Of a stretch of 37,462 nt of DNA, positions 1 through 8,298 are shown piece by piece. Source of the DNA: a virus; IMG/VR virus record IMGVR_UViG_3300044633_000534, positions 1-37,462 of that record, one strand, 5' to 3'. A program made the translations under genes and the position numbers. The notes below the pieces were generated by a model. It was not told where the DNA came from and searched no databases. It saw only the letters and a program-made list of their open reading frames with translations. Position 1 is the stretch's first letter. Every line of letters starts with the position of its first letter.

Positions 1-89
1 GTTAACTCCTTACTTTAGGGATAATGATACTACCTCATTAAACTTAACTTCCAGATTCTTGACTAAATTAAATATATCTGACACTTCGT
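1..89. repeat. Terminal direct overlap (contig circularisation)
   Basis: Bases 1-89 are identical to 37374-37462. Reading frame is kept across the join, which supports a circular or circularly permuted genome of about 37,373 bp. The same 89 bases also occur at 37221-37309, inside the fibre repeat array, so the overlap may simply be where an assembler ran into a repeat. It should not be read as a proven physical terminal repeat. Confidence 0.8.
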
Positions 90-865
90 CAATGCTTACT
101 AATTATAGGAATGCATTAAATACTAAACTAAATATAACTGACACAACCTTAATGCTATCTAAATATTTAAGACGTGCAGACACAACACTATTAAATCTTA
201 CATCAAGATTTGCAACTAAATTAAATATTTCTGATACATCTTCGATGTTAACTCCTTACTTTAGGGATAATGATACTACATCATTAAACCTTACATCAAG
301 ATTTGCAACTAAATTAAATATTTCTGATACATCTTCGATGTTAACTCCTTACTTTAGGGATAATGATACTACATCATTAAACCTTACATCAAGATTTGCA
401 ACTAAATTAAATATTTCTGATACATCTTCGATGTTAACTCCTTACTTTAGGGATAATGATACTACATCATTAAACCTTACAAATAGATTTAATACTAAAC
501 TAAATATAACTGACACAACCTTAATGCTATCTAAATATTTAAGACGTGCAGACACAACACTATTAAACCTTACTTCAAGATTTGCAACTAAATTAAATAT
601 TTCTGATACATCTTCGATGCTATTACCATACTTTAAGGATGCGGACACCACATCATTAAACCTTACAAATAGATTTAATACTAAGTTAAATATATCTGAC
701 ACAACCTTAATGCTATCTAAATATTTAAGACGTGCAGACACAACACTATTAAACCTTACTTCCAGATTTGCAACTAAATTAAATATTTCTGATACATCTT
801 CGATGTTAACTCCTTACTTTAGGGATAATGATACTACCCAATTAAACTTAACTTCAAGATTTGCG
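1..865 (+). repeat. 93-bp tandem repeat array in fibre gene (left part)
   Basis: Units of 93 bp (31 codons) follow one another; for example the same bases recur at 301 and 394. Eight full units are present, of two alternating types (TSSMLTPYFRDND and TTLMLSKYLRRAD), plus one short 20-codon unit near 65-125. Several neighbours are almost identical at DNA level, which suggests recent unequal recombination or slippage. All unit lengths keep frame. The array continues at the right end of the window. Confidence 0.9.
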
Positions 866-2101
866 GCAAAGCAAAATAATATTACACTTACCACAACAGG
901 CACAAGTGGTGCAGCTACATTTAACGGCACTACTTTAAATGTTCCAAACTACGCGACAACGGGAGGCACTGGCACAGTTACAAGTGTAGGCTTAACTGCA
1001 CCATCTATATTTACTGTTAGCGGCTCACCTGTTACAACCTCTGGCACTTTAGTATTGACATATAGCGGTACTGCTTTACCTTTATTAAATGGTGGTACAG
1101 GTGCAACGACTGCCGATGCTGCATTGACTAATTTAGGAGTTACAACAGTTGGTAAAGCATTGTTAGTAGCTGATAATAGTGTTAGTGATAAATTTATAAA
1201 AGTTAATGCAAATAAAACACTAACACTTTTAAACGCAGACGATACAAGGACTGTGATTGGTGCAGGCACTGTAACAAGTGTTAGTGGCACAGGTGCAATA
1301 TCAGTAGCAACAGGAACAACTACACCAGTTATAAGCGTAGCAGATGCTGCATTTGGTACTGCTGGAATTGTTACTTCAACAGGTACACAACAATTTAGCG
1401 GTGATAAAGTATTTGAAGGAATAACACAATTTAACGGAAGAGCATTATTTAAAGATTATACCTATACTGCAACACGATTAGCAGGTTTATCTTCCACAGA
1501 TAGATTTGCAACTGTTACAATTGGCACAGGATTATCTTTATCAAGTGGCACATTGTCTGCAACAGGTGGATCTGGAACGGTTACAAGTGTTAGCGCAGGA
1601 AGTCCTGCAAATGGTTTAAGCGTAGCAACAGGGACAACTACTCCTGTTATATCAATGGCATTAGCTGGAAGTGCAACAATAGGAGTTGTGAGTGCAACTA
1701 CTCAAACATTTGGAGGAAATAAAACATTTACAGGAACAATAGATGTTTCATCAACTGGAACATTTGGAGGTAGGGTAAACACGCCATGGTTAGAGAGAAC
1801 ATACACATCATCTACAAGTTCATCTTTTACAGTAAGTGTAAATACAACATGGTTAGATATCAATACAAGTGTTCTTACAACTATAACGCTTCCTAATGCA
1901 GCTACTTATCCGGGCAAAGAATTACATATTAGGCAAACAGGCACCGGGCAAGTGCAATCTGCATCTTCTAATGTTATACCTTTTACTTCTCCTCCTACTG
2001 GTAGTGCAGGTACAGCAATTTTTAATCCAACAAATAATAAAGCCGTCACACTTGTAAGTGATGGCGTAAATTGGATAATTATGCAAAGAAGTACCAATTA
2101 A
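2..2101 (+). CDS. Giant tail fibre protein, C-terminal part (continues from 34456-37462)
   Basis: This is the 3' part of the fibre gene that starts at 34456. The frame is open from base 2, so no local start codon is needed. Joined across the 89-base overlap, the product is about 1,672 residues. Bases 2-865 encode 31-residue repeats built around TKLNISDTSSML and DTTSLNLTSRF. Next comes a glycine/threonine/serine-rich beta region with recurring GTVTSV and TTTPVIS motifs, typical of fibrous phage shaft sequences, then a C-terminal segment of about 100 residues with no motif I recognise. The N-terminal half contains a related copy of the KQ-NITLTTTGTSGAAT module, so the protein grew by internal duplication. 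It probably trimerises and acts in host recognition; that role is inferred from position and composition. Confidence 0.85.
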   Translation, partial: LTPYFRDNDTTSLNLTSRFLTKLNISDTSSMLTNYRNALNTKLNITDTTLMLSKYLRRADTTLLNLTSRFATKLNISDTSSMLTPYFRDNDTTSLNLTSRFATKLNISDTSSMLTPYFRDNDTTSLNLTSRFATKLNISDTSSMLTPYFRDNDTTSLNLTNRFNTKLNITDTTLMLSKYLRRADTTLLNLTSRFATKLNISDTSSMLLPYFKDADTTSLNLTNRFNTKLNISDTTLMLSKYLRRADTTLLNLTSRFATKLNISDTSSMLTPYFRDNDTTQLNLTSRFAAKQNNITLTTTGTSGAATFNGTTLNVPNYATTGGTGTVTSVGLTAPSIFTVSGSPVTTSGTLVLTYSGTALPLLNGGTGATTADAALTNLGVTTVGKALLVADNSVSDKFIKVNANKTLTLLNADDTRTVIGAGTVTSVSGTGAISVATGTTTPVISVADAAFGTAGIVTSTGTQQFSGDKVFEGITQFNGRALFKDYTYTATRLAGLSSTDRFATVTIGTGLSLSSGTLSATGGSGTVTSVSAGSPANGLSVATGTTTPVISMALAGSATIGVVSATTQTFGGNKTFTGTIDVSSTGTFGGRVNTPWLERTYTSSTSSSFTVSVNTTWLDINTSVLTTITLPNAATYPGKELHIRQTGTGQVQSASSNVIPFTSPPTGSAGTAIFNPTNNKAVTLVSDGVNWIIMQRSTN

Positions 2102-2118
2102 TCATAAAAAACATAAAC

Positions 2119-4098
2119 ATGAAACAACTCCTTTCCCTCTTCCTCTATCTTATCCCTTGCCTTGCATGGGCACAGTATCCGAGCAATGGCAATCAAAAGA
2201 TAACGCTTGGAGAACAGACCAGTGCCGATGGGCTTGTGTATCGGGGACTTGCAGCAGATACTACTCGCAAGCCTTCCATTGATACAATGGCATATATTAT
2301 ATTAGATACGGCAACAAATATTCAATGGCATTATAAAAAAGCGGTAAGTAATGCGTGGGTAAAAATAGGAGGAACAACGGTTAGCGGAACAAGTGGACAA
2401 GTAGCTTATTTTGACGCTACTACATCGGTCACGGGTGACGCAGGGTTAATTTACTCGGCTGCAAATAAAACTTTAGGGATAAATACAACCACCACATCGG
2501 GTGCTAATTTGATTATAAAAAATAGTCAAGAGCCTGCGAGAAGTACATTTTTATCTTCACAAACTTTTGGAGCAGATACGACAAATTGGACTCGCGGAAC
2601 GGGATGGACTTTTAACGGTACACTTGCGGTAGCAACGGCAGCAACGGGAAATTTGACTTATACAACCTTGCCCGATACCATTATATCTGGTAGGGGTTAT
2701 GAAATAACATATACACAAAGTGGTTATTCATCGGGCACGGCAACCATAGCATTAGGCGATGTTACTTTAGCTATTCCTCAATATGATGTGACTGCTAATA
2801 TTATCCTTTTATTACCCACTTCTGCAACGGGTGGTTTTCGTATAACCACGTCAACTTATACGGGTAATTTAGATAATATTTCAATCGTAGAAATTACAGG
2901 CACTGCACCTGTTATTTTTGCTGGACAAGATGATGCAGCGGCTACTTTGTATAATAGTTTAAAAATGCCAAATAGTACAACACTTGCTTTTGGTGGTGGT
3001 GGTGGAAGGACTACGGGAATTAGAAATAACTTTTTTGGATTAAACGCTGGTCAAAACAATACAACAGGTGCAAATAATAATTTTTTTGGTGTAAACACTG
3101 GGACAAATAATAGTACTGGTTCAACTAATAATTTTATTGGCTCAAATGCTGGTCAAAACAATACAATAGGTTCAAATAATAATTTTTTTGGAAGTAGTGC
3201 AGGAGGCGCTAATACAACAGGTTCATCTAATAATTTTTTTGGAAATAGTGCTGGAGATGTAAATACCATAGGTACTAATAATAATTTTTTTGGAAGTAAT
3301 GCTGGGGGCGCTAATACAACAGGAAGTGATAATGTATTTATTGGAGAATCAGCTGGTTTACAAAATACCACAGGAATCAGAAATAATTTTATTGGTATAA
3401 ATGCTGGAAGAAACAACACAACTGGAGGAAGTAATTTCTTTTTTGGACAAAGTGCTGGTAGAAGTAATACAACGGGCAGTAGTAATGTTGGTTTAGGTGA
3501 TTTTACTTTTAATCAAACAGGCAGTACAACAGGAGATAACAACACATTAATAGGAGTAAATGCTGGCGATAACATAACAGGTAGTGCATCTGGAAATTTT
3601 GTTTTAGGTAACTCCGCAGACCTTCCAGATGCAGGAGGCTCAAATCAAGTAGTGATTAAAAATATAATATTTGCTACAGGCGCAAGTGGCACGGGCACAA
3701 CCGTTGCAGGAAGTGTCGCGATAGGTACGAATGCACCACAAGCAAATTATAGATTAACTGTTAATGATTCTTTATATGTCGGTGGGCGTGTTTCTGCTGC
3801 TGGATATACAACAAGATCTGACTACAATTTAAAAGATGAAATTAAAGGTATTAATTATGGCTTAAATGAAATCATGCAAATAATGCCAGTTAGTTATACT
3901 TACAAAAGTAACGGTGAGCATCAACTTGGCTTTATCGCTCAGGACATTGGCGTTATCATTCCTGAAAGTGTTCATTTTGATGGATACATGGGAGTAGATT
4001 ATCAAAGTATTATTCCTATTTTAACTAAAGCCATTCAAGAGCAACAAGCTCAAATTGAAGCTTTAAAACAAAGATTGTTAATCCTCGAAAATAAATAA
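2119..4098 (+). CDS. Second tail fibre/spike with C-terminal S74 self-cleaving chaperone
   Basis: The protein has 659 residues from ATG 2119; this start gives a clean Sec-like signal peptide of about 19 residues ending AWAQ. Residues 20-85 resemble residues 68-135 of the giant fibre. Residues about 145-260 look like a beta-sandwich carbohydrate-binding module (NWTRGTGWTF start). Residues about 302-454 are nine 17-residue repeats rich in NNFFG and NAG. The C-terminus (about 565-659) matches the Peptidase S74/endosialidase intramolecular chaperone: SD-NLKD at 567-573, GFIAQDIG, and a final YQSIIPILTKAIQEQ helix. Ser567 and Lys572 have the five-residue spacing of the known catalytic pair, so autocleavage after trimer folding is likely. 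The signal peptide is odd for a virion protein. Confidence 0.88.
   Translation: MKQLLSLFLYLIPCLAWAQYPSNGNQKITLGEQTSADGLVYRGLAADTTRKPSIDTMAYIILDTATNIQWHYKKAVSNAWVKIGGTTVSGTSGQVAYFDATTSVTGDAGLIYSAANKTLGINTTTTSGANLIIKNSQEPARSTFLSSQTFGADTTNWTRGTGWTFNGTLAVATAATGNLTYTTLPDTIISGRGYEITYTQSGYSSGTATIALGDVTLAIPQYDVTANIILLLPTSATGGFRITTSTYTGNLDNISIVEITGTAPVIFAGQDDAAATLYNSLKMPNSTTLAFGGGGGRTTGIRNNFFGLNAGQNNTTGANNNFFGVNTGTNNSTGSTNNFIGSNAGQNNTIGSNNNFFGSSAGGANTTGSSNNFFGNSAGDVNTIGTNNNFFGSNAGGANTTGSDNVFIGESAGLQNTTGIRNNFIGINAGRNNTTGGSNFFFGQSAGRSNTTGSSNVGLGDFTFNQTGSTTGDNNTLIGVNAGDNITGSASGNFVLGNSADLPDAGGSNQVVIKNIIFATGASGTGTTVAGSVAIGTNAPQANYRLTVNDSLYVGGRVSAAGYTTRSDYNLKDEIKGINYGLNEIMQIMPVSYTYKSNGEHQLGFIAQDIGVIIPESVHFDGYMGVDYQSIIPILTKAIQEQQAQIEALKQRLLILENK
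3022..3480 (+). repeat. Nine 51-bp coding repeats (17-residue N/G-rich units)
   Basis: Nine in-frame 17-codon units run from 3022 to 3480, with consensus NNFFGsNAGxNNTTGs. DNA copies are clearly related but diverged, so the array is older than the 93-bp one. The regular N, G and F spacing suggests a stacked beta-helix shaft, by analogy with trimeric fibres and adhesin heads. Confidence 0.85.
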
Positions 4099-4099
4099 A

Positions 4100-4696
4100 A
4101 TGAGATACCTATTTTTATTCCTTCCCTTGTTTTCATTTGCGCAAGACGTCGTAAAAGACACGGTGTATATCCAAAAGCAAGGAAACATTTATTACATCAT
4201 TCAGCAGACTACTTTGTCTGATAGCACAGTCACAGGCTCAAAGCAAATCTTAGGAGATAGTGCAACAGCCATTCAAAGCCTTGTTACCGATGCCGAAAGG
4301 CAAAGCAACACGATTGCCATTCATGCAAAGCCTATTATTACTAAGGCTAAATCAGTACAAAGGATTAATTATTACAATGATTTACACGTTCAAATAAGCG
4401 GCAAGCCTGTTTATTTTACAACGGCACAAAGAGACACGGCAAAGTTTATCGGTAATTGGAAGTTAAATTTTAACGGTGAAATTATTGATGGAGTAATTCA
4501 ATTAAACAGCAATAAGCGTTTAATCTTTAACCCAGACAACGGCAAGGTTTACACAATTTCAACCAATCTACTTTTATCTACTTTTACCAATCAAGTTTCC
4601 TTTGCATTTAATGGCATTAAATACGACTTGTATAAATATGCTGAGGGCAAATTTGCCACGGTAGATGGTGATGTGAGGTTAATAAAACTTGAATAA
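4100..4696 (+). CDS. Secreted protein of unknown function
   Basis: The product has 198 residues. It begins with a short Sec-type signal peptide (charged MR, hydrophobic LFLFLPLF, likely cleavage after SFAQ). The mature part is polar, beta-rich in appearance and has no Cys pair, catalytic motif or lipobox that I can see. It starts two bases after the fibre stop and its own stop overlaps the holin start, so it is translationally linked to fibre and lysis genes. It could be a surface or periplasmic factor, or a fibre accessory. Family not recognised. Confidence 0.8.
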   Translation: MRYLFLFLPLFSFAQDVVKDTVYIQKQGNIYYIIQQTTLSDSTVTGSKQILGDSATAIQSLVTDAERQSNTIAIHAKPIITKAKSVQRINYYNDLHVQISGKPVYFTTAQRDTAKFIGNWKLNFNGEIIDGVIQLNSNKRLIFNPDNGKVYTISTNLLLSTFTNQVSFAFNGIKYDLYKYAEGKFATVDGDVRLIKLE

Positions 4697-5100
4697 TGAA
4701 AGCAGTTATACTAAAATTATTACATCAAAGCTATGAGTTCTTTGCCGTTGCATTGACTACTGGTTTTATCTTCTCATTTTTTGTTCCTATAAAAGGATTC
4801 CTTTTGTTTACCGTTGCCGTTGTTTTTGCAGACACAATCACAGGAATCAAGGCAGCAAAGAAGGAAGGTCAAAAGATAAGCAGCAAAGGATTGTATAGGA
4901 CTACGGAAAAGATAGTCGTTTATTTTGTAGCCATCCTTATTTTTGAAGGTGCAAAAAATACCTTTAATATACCTTTTCCAATTACCTACATGGTGGCAAT
5001 GATGATATCTGGAACAGAGTTATTTAGCGTTGCGGAAAACATCAAGCGGATAACTAACGTTGAATTAGGAACATTAATATCAAGATTTTTTAAAAAGTAA
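4696..5100 (+). CDS. Phage holin (Phage_holin_4/toxin-secretion lysis family)
   Basis: The protein has 134 residues and several hydrophobic segments (about 14-30, 33-47, 73-86 and 94-108). Family features are the DTITGIKAAKKEG motif after the second segment, then ISSKGLYRTTEKI. These match the phage holin family 4 (toxin secretion/lysis holin) as found in Firmicutes and Bacteroidota phages. It would form lesions in the inner membrane that release or activate the endolysin. The start overlaps the upstream stop by one base, and the amidase gene follows within 400 bp, giving a standard lysis cassette. Confidence 0.88.
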   Translation: MKAVILKLLHQSYEFFAVALTTGFIFSFFVPIKGFLLFTVAVVFADTITGIKAAKKEGQKISSKGLYRTTEKIVVYFVAILIFEGAKNTFNIPFPITYMVAMMISGTELFSVAENIKRITNVELGTLISRFFKK

Positions 5101-5111
5101 AAACAAATAAT

Positions 5112-5411
5112 ATGCAGACTAATTTAAAAGATGCCCTTAAAAATGCAGACACAATTTCCAGTCCTTTAGGTTCAGTGAGTTGTTACGCTTTCAATTTTGC
5201 GGAACTTGCGCAAGAGGTAAATGTACTTCTTACTGACGATGGGAAAAAAGTCAAATTAACCTGGCGAGAATATGTTAAACTGGCTCAAATCATTTGGGAT
5301 AAAATAAAAGAAACAAGCCGTGAATGTGCAGGAAAAGAGATTTCGGTTAGTTTACCGCCTAAATTTTCTATTATCTCGGCTGCTTTTTCACTTATCGGAT
5401 TTAAGTTATAG
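5112..5411 (+). CDS. Small unknown protein in lysis cassette
   Basis: The product has 99 residues and no recognised family. It has an amphipathic N-terminal half, a basic middle (TWREYVKLAQIIWDKIKE) and a hydrophobic C-terminus (IISAAFSLIGFKL) that could touch a membrane. It lies between holin and endolysin, so an accessory lysis role such as a holin partner is possible, but nothing in the sequence proves it. No signal peptide is visible. Confidence 0.7.
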   Translation: MQTNLKDALKNADTISSPLGSVSCYAFNFAELAQEVNVLLTDDGKKVKLTWREYVKLAQIIWDKIKETSRECAGKEISVSLPPKFSIISAAFSLIGFKL

Positions 5412-5441
5412 GCGCAGAGAAGTCGCTACCTTAGTGCCAAG

Positions 5442-5470
5442 GGGAGGTGTATTGATTTACATCTCCCTTT
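5442..5470 (+). promoter_or_regulatory. Strong hairpin before endolysin gene
   Basis: Arms 5442-5451 (GGGAGGTGTA) and 5458-5467 (TACATCTCCC) form ten pairs, one of them G-U, with a 6-base loop; only three T follow. It sits 14 bases upstream of the endolysin ATG. It may be a weak terminator or a stem that tunes endolysin expression or mRNA stability. Confidence 0.5.
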
Positions 5471-5483
5471 AAAATATAAAAAT

Positions 5484-6143
5484 ATGAATGCAAATGATTT
5501 TGTAGTATGCGTGGATGCTGGGCATGGAGGACTTAACAAAGGCATAGGCCCAGACAAATATGTCACCTATCCATCAAAGTGTTTCCAACATAAACATGGT
5601 AAATTTCACTCGTACGGTTGGTTCTTTGAAGGAGTGTTTAACCGTGCCGTTGCTAATTTTCTTGAACAGTTTCTAATTGATTATGGCTTTCAAGTTAAAA
5701 AAGTATATGAGCCAATAAATGACACATCACTAAACAAACGCTGTCAGCTCGTAAATAGCTATGCTAACTTAGGCAAGGCTACTGTGCTTGTTTCCATTCA
5801 CGGCAATGCCGCAGCGTCAACTACTGCAAGAGGATGGGAAGTATTTACCTCACCAGGTGAAACAAGGTCGGATCAACTGGCAACAATGATAGGCAATGAA
5901 ATAAAAGATGCTACTCCAGGCTGGGTGCATCGGCATGATTACAGTGATGGAGACTTAGACAGAGAGGCAAGGTTTCAAATGTTAACTGCAACAAATGTGC
6001 CAGCAGTGTTAACTGAAAATGGTTTTTTTACAAACTATAACGATGCTGTGTTAATGATAGACAGAGAATGGCAAGAGGCTATTGCTAAAGCTCACGCTAA
6101 AGGTATCCTTGAATATGCCATTGGGCAAGGTGTGGAATGGTAA
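5484..6143 (+). CDS. Endolysin: N-acetylmuramoyl-L-alanine amidase (Amidase_3)
   Basis: The protein has 219 residues and consists of one Amidase_3 domain that cuts the amide bond between MurNAc and L-Ala of the peptide stem. The zinc ligands and catalytic residue are recognisable: His14 in VDAGHGG, Glu49 in FFEGVFNR, His106 in VSIHGNA and Glu178 in LTENGFFTN. There is no signal peptide and no obvious wall-binding domain, so export should depend on the holin at 4696. An insertion at about residues 22-44 (His/Lys-rich) enlarges the region between the first two ligands. It is the last gene of the rightward unit, facing the minus-strand genes. Confidence 0.93.
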   Translation: MNANDFVVCVDAGHGGLNKGIGPDKYVTYPSKCFQHKHGKFHSYGWFFEGVFNRAVANFLEQFLIDYGFQVKKVYEPINDTSLNKRCQLVNSYANLGKATVLVSIHGNAAASTTARGWEVFTSPGETRSDQLATMIGNEIKDATPGWVHRHDYSDGDLDREARFQMLTATNVPAVLTENGFFTNYNDAVLMIDREWQEAIAKAHAKGILEYAIGQGVEW

Positions 6144-6144
6144 T

Positions 6145-6173
6145 AAAAAAGCCGCAGGAGAAACACCTGCGGC
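6145..6173 (-). terminator. Intrinsic terminator of the leftward unit
   Basis: Arms GCCGCAGG (6151-6158) and CCTGCGGC (6166-6173) pair perfectly around a 7-base loop. The poly-A run 6145-6150 becomes a U tract on minus-strand RNA, so this ends transcripts from the minus genes. On the plus strand the hairpin is followed by AAATAAAA, so termination in that direction would be weaker. It lies in the convergent gap between endolysin and the 92-residue gene. Confidence 0.8.
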
Positions 6174-6198
6174 AAATAAAACACTAAGTAAACATCAC

Positions 6199-6477
6199 TC
6201 AACTGTAAAAGAGTTTTTTAAAAAGAACACTGGCTTTTACTTTTACATCCTCTTTTTCACTTGTATTATTTATTATCATAAATAAAATAGCTTGTAATCT
6301 TTCTTTATTCATGTACTGATAAAACTTTCTGCCTGCACCATCGTTGCCAGAGTAAAATTGCAGCAAGGCACTATTTGTGTTTACAACATTATTTTTATTG
6401 ATAGGTTTTGGATATTTCTCTACCAACATAAATCCTTGCTTTATTTCCTTGTCGTTTAATAATTTAGTTATTGTCAT
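6199..6477 (-). CDS. Unknown 92-residue protein, last leftward gene
   Basis: The product has 92 residues, lysine/asparagine-rich and mostly helical in appearance, with no recognised motif. It is the final gene of the leftward unit, 25 bases before the convergent terminator. The preceding small frame at 6464-6571 overlaps its start by 14 bases, which suggests coupled translation. Function unknown. Confidence 0.7.
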   Translation of the reverse strand: MTITKLLNDKEIKQGFMLVEKYPKPINKNNVVNTNSALLQFYSGNDGAGRKFYQYMNKERLQAILFMIINNTSEKEDVKVKASVLFKKLFYS

Positions 6478-6571
6478 GATTGCCTATTTTTAAAAGTGTT
6501 AGTTTAGTTTCTTCTTGTCTTATCCTGGTGGCTAAGTAATCAACGTAAAAATAATTAATCTTTCGTCTCAT
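6464..6571 (-). CDS. Possible 35-residue small protein
   Basis: An ATG at 6571 opens a 35-residue frame that begins MRRKINYFYV and ends GNHDNN. It overlaps the end of the RuvC-like gene by 17 bases and the start of the next gene by 14 bases, and so fills an otherwise empty 77-base gap. A GAGGAGA stretch lies just upstream of its ATG. The compact overlaps favour a real gene, but its short length leaves the call uncertain. Confidence 0.35.
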   Translation of the reverse strand: MRRKINYFYVDYLATRIRQEETKLTLLKIGNHDNN

Positions 6572-7094
6572 CGTCTCCTCGATGTATGCCAATGTCAACC
6601 GGTGGAGCTTCTTTTCTATAACCTTTATTTGCATCATTTTCGTAATAAGTTTTAGAAATTAGTGCTATTTGAAAAGCATCTATTTCGTCCTGTGAAAGTT
6701 TTTTGTTTCCATGCACCTCCATCTTCATTGCCTTTATAACTGACATACAATAATCAATAGTCCATTTGCTGCCTTTGTGCTGCGGTGAAATACCTTTTAC
6801 TTTATGGCCATTTAATTCTAATAGATCAATGATTGTTCTGGATGCGCCTTGATTCATGCCGACATTTCGGCTAATCTTGTTACTTGCTTTAACATTTGCG
6901 TGTTTTCTAAAAGTAATATTTTGCAAGGAAGAATCTTCTACAACTATGGCACAATCTCTCTCCCATGTTAGGCTATCCATTATCCATGCAGCCAAATTCT
7001 TGTACCTTCCAAAATACACTTTCTTATCATCAATCACGCATACTGCTAACCCGTTTAGCCTCATGGCTGGATCTATGCCTACGAATTTCATCAT
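6555..7094 (-). CDS. RuvC-like Holliday junction resolvase
   Basis: The product has 179 residues with the RNase H-fold layout of RuvC-family resolvases. The acidic residues are Asp8 (FVGIDPAMRLNG), Glu53 (VVEDSSLQN) and Asp136/Asp139 (QDEIDAFQIAL), matching the spacing of the four-acid active site. A segment at 76-90 (RNVGMNQGASRTI) fits the DNA-contacting helix of phage RuvC proteins. Such enzymes resolve branched DNA before packaging. The start overlaps the upstream membrane-protein gene by 65 bases; ATG 7091 is an equally good start. The last 40 residues are charged and probably disordered. Confidence 0.85.
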   Translation of the reverse strand: MMKFVGIDPAMRLNGLAVCVIDDKKVYFGRYKNLAAWIMDSLTWERDCAIVVEDSSLQNITFRKHANVKASNKISRNVGMNQGASRTIIDLLELNGHKVKGISPQHKGSKWTIDYCMSVIKAMKMEVHGNKKLSQDEIDAFQIALISKTYYENDANKGYRKEAPPVDIGIHRGDDETKD

Positions 7095-7974
7095 AATTTA
7101 TTTTTTTATTTAGAAAGTTACGTTTAACATATTTACTTACAAATTTGAGTAAACCAATGTAGTCATAGTATTTATTACCATATTTCCATATCCCTGCTAA
7201 TGGGAAGTATTCAAAGTGCTGCGTGCCGTAGGTCATAAACATTGTATTATCATAGGTAGTCCTACTGTATCCATCCCACAAGTTTATTCCGGATAACATA
7301 TCATAAGTTATAGTATCAACAGTATATGATTCATTTGCCTCACTGTAATAACATCTTTCCAGCATTTTATTTCCTATTTTTTCAAGGCTCATTGTGTTAT
7401 ATGCAAAGAAATGATTATTCTGTCCATTTATAGTAGTTACTCCCAGCACTAACATGATTGCTAAAGATAATTGTACGCTGCGCACCGTAGTGTTCATTTT
7501 AACGGGCTCTTTATCCTTCTTTAATACATTGCGCTTCCTTGGTGTTTTCATGCCAATACCGTAGGCTTCTATGCCCTTCTGAATGAATTGTATCTCTAAG
7601 AAATATCCAAAGCAAATAACAGTACCTATAAAAATAAACATTGCATAAAATTCTGCGCCACTTGTTTGACCTTGTATAGAGAAAAACAATTCCAACAAAG
7701 CTACTACCGTGGCACCTGCAGCAACCTTGGCAGGGTAAGGTGATTTCTTCTCACTTGGATTTAAAAAATCAATAAATACAATGGCAAATCTGCCAAACTG
7801 GAGCATAAGAGAGGCAGGAATAGAAAGCATTAATGGTAAGGGCAGAAAGTACACATTAAGAGCTGCTGTAATAAGGTAGGTTAAAATAATACCTACAAAG
7901 ATAATTTTTGGCATAGATGAGGCAATGTCATCAAATAGCCACTCAAAGTTTTGATTGTTAAAATTCTTTTTCAT
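7030..7974 (-). CDS. Multi-pass membrane protein of unknown function
   Basis: The protein has 314 residues. Hydrophobic segments lie near 22-42, 44-58, 87-103 and 110-130, followed by a basic loop (KTPRKRNVLKKDK) and another hydrophobic segment near 167-185. The last 125 residues are polar, aromatic-rich and end very basic. I recognise no family. It follows its own promoter region (8014-8021) and is far longer than its neighbours, so it may be a specifically timed membrane function such as host takeover or superinfection exclusion; that is only inference. Its 3' end overlaps the RuvC-like gene by 65 bases. Confidence 0.75.
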   Translation of the reverse strand: MKKNFNNQNFEWLFDDIASSMPKIIFVGIILTYLITAALNVYFLPLPLMLSIPASLMLQFGRFAIVFIDFLNPSEKKSPYPAKVAAGATVVALLELFFSIQGQTSGAEFYAMFIFIGTVICFGYFLEIQFIQKGIEAYGIGMKTPRKRNVLKKDKEPVKMNTTVRSVQLSLAIMLVLGVTTINGQNNHFFAYNTMSLEKIGNKMLERCYYSEANESYTVDTITYDMLSGINLWDGYSRTTYDNTMFMTYGTQHFEYFPLAGIWKYGNKYYDYIGLLKFVSKYVKRNFLNKKINYDEIRRHRSSHEAKRVSSMRD

Positions 7975-8013
7975 TTTTTGTGATGTTTAAAGTGATTTGT
8001 CATAATGACCTTA

Positions 8014-8021
8014 CAAAACTA
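8014..8021 (-). promoter_or_regulatory. Bacteroidota -7 box for the 7974 gene
   Basis: The minus strand reads TAGTTTTG here, a match to TAnnTTTG, 40 bases upstream of the start at 7974. Upstream on the minus strand, a TTG lies 14 bases away, followed by TATTTATTTT. That spacing is shorter than the usual 17-23. The same arrangement is found at 12345-12370. Confidence 0.6.
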
Positions 8022-8063
8022 ATATAAAATAAATACAATGTATATAAATATTAAAAATAATTA

Positions 8064-8094
8064 TAAAAAAAGTGCGAAGGCAATTCTCCGCACT
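8064..8094 (-). terminator. Intrinsic terminator after the 57-residue gene
   Basis: Arms 8071-8079 and 8086-8094 (AGTGCGAAG with CTCCGCACT) pair with one mismatch around the loop GCAATT. The A run at 8065-8071 gives a U tract on minus-strand RNA. It closes the gene ending at 8123 and sits directly before the promoter at 8014-8021. Confidence 0.7.
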
Positions 8095-8122
8095 ATAAAA
8101 CAACTTAAATCACCATTAACGA

Positions 8123-8296
8123 TTACGATTCTCTTTTCTTGTGTTTATTGTATCTCTCCCAGGCTGACATTACTCTTATTTCTTTTGTAGCTGTTTCTAT
8201 TCTTAACTCCTTAAACCTATCCAATGCCTCTTCAAGGTTCTTTGCGGTGACTGATACGCTTTTGCCATCTTCGTATTTAATTTCATATTTATTCAT
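8123..8296 (-). CDS. Small charged protein of unknown function (57 residues)
   Basis: From ATG 8296 the product has 57 residues: a short beta-like start (KYEIKYEDGKSVSVTAKN), a helix with many Glu/Arg residues and a basic tail. I chose ATG 8296 because it comes two bases after the stop of the preceding 38-residue gene. A longer frame back to 8344 would overlap that gene. No family recognised. A terminator follows at 8064-8094. Confidence 0.65.
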   Translation of the reverse strand: MNKYEIKYEDGKSVSVTAKNLEEALDRFKELRIETATKEIRVMSAWERYNKHKKRES

Positions 8297-8298
8297 TT

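Noticed and set aside
1-89. True physical direct terminal repeat of a linear genome
   Set aside because: The 89 bases are part of an internal tandem repeat also present at 37221, so an assembly overlap is the simpler reading.
442-741. Minus-strand open frame of 99 codons antisense to the fibre repeats
   Set aside because: It mirrors the 93-bp repeats of a strongly supported plus-strand gene and has no independent coding signal; the same holds for 949-1290, 1906-2097 and 3153-3419.
1-865. Regular repeats considered as a CRISPR array
   Set aside because: Units are 93 bp, contiguous without unique spacers, and in frame within a fibre gene.
6082-6285. Plus-strand frame of 67 codons overlapping the endolysin end
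   Set aside because: It lies out of frame over the amidase C-terminus, the terminator and the opposite gene; composition is not coding-like.
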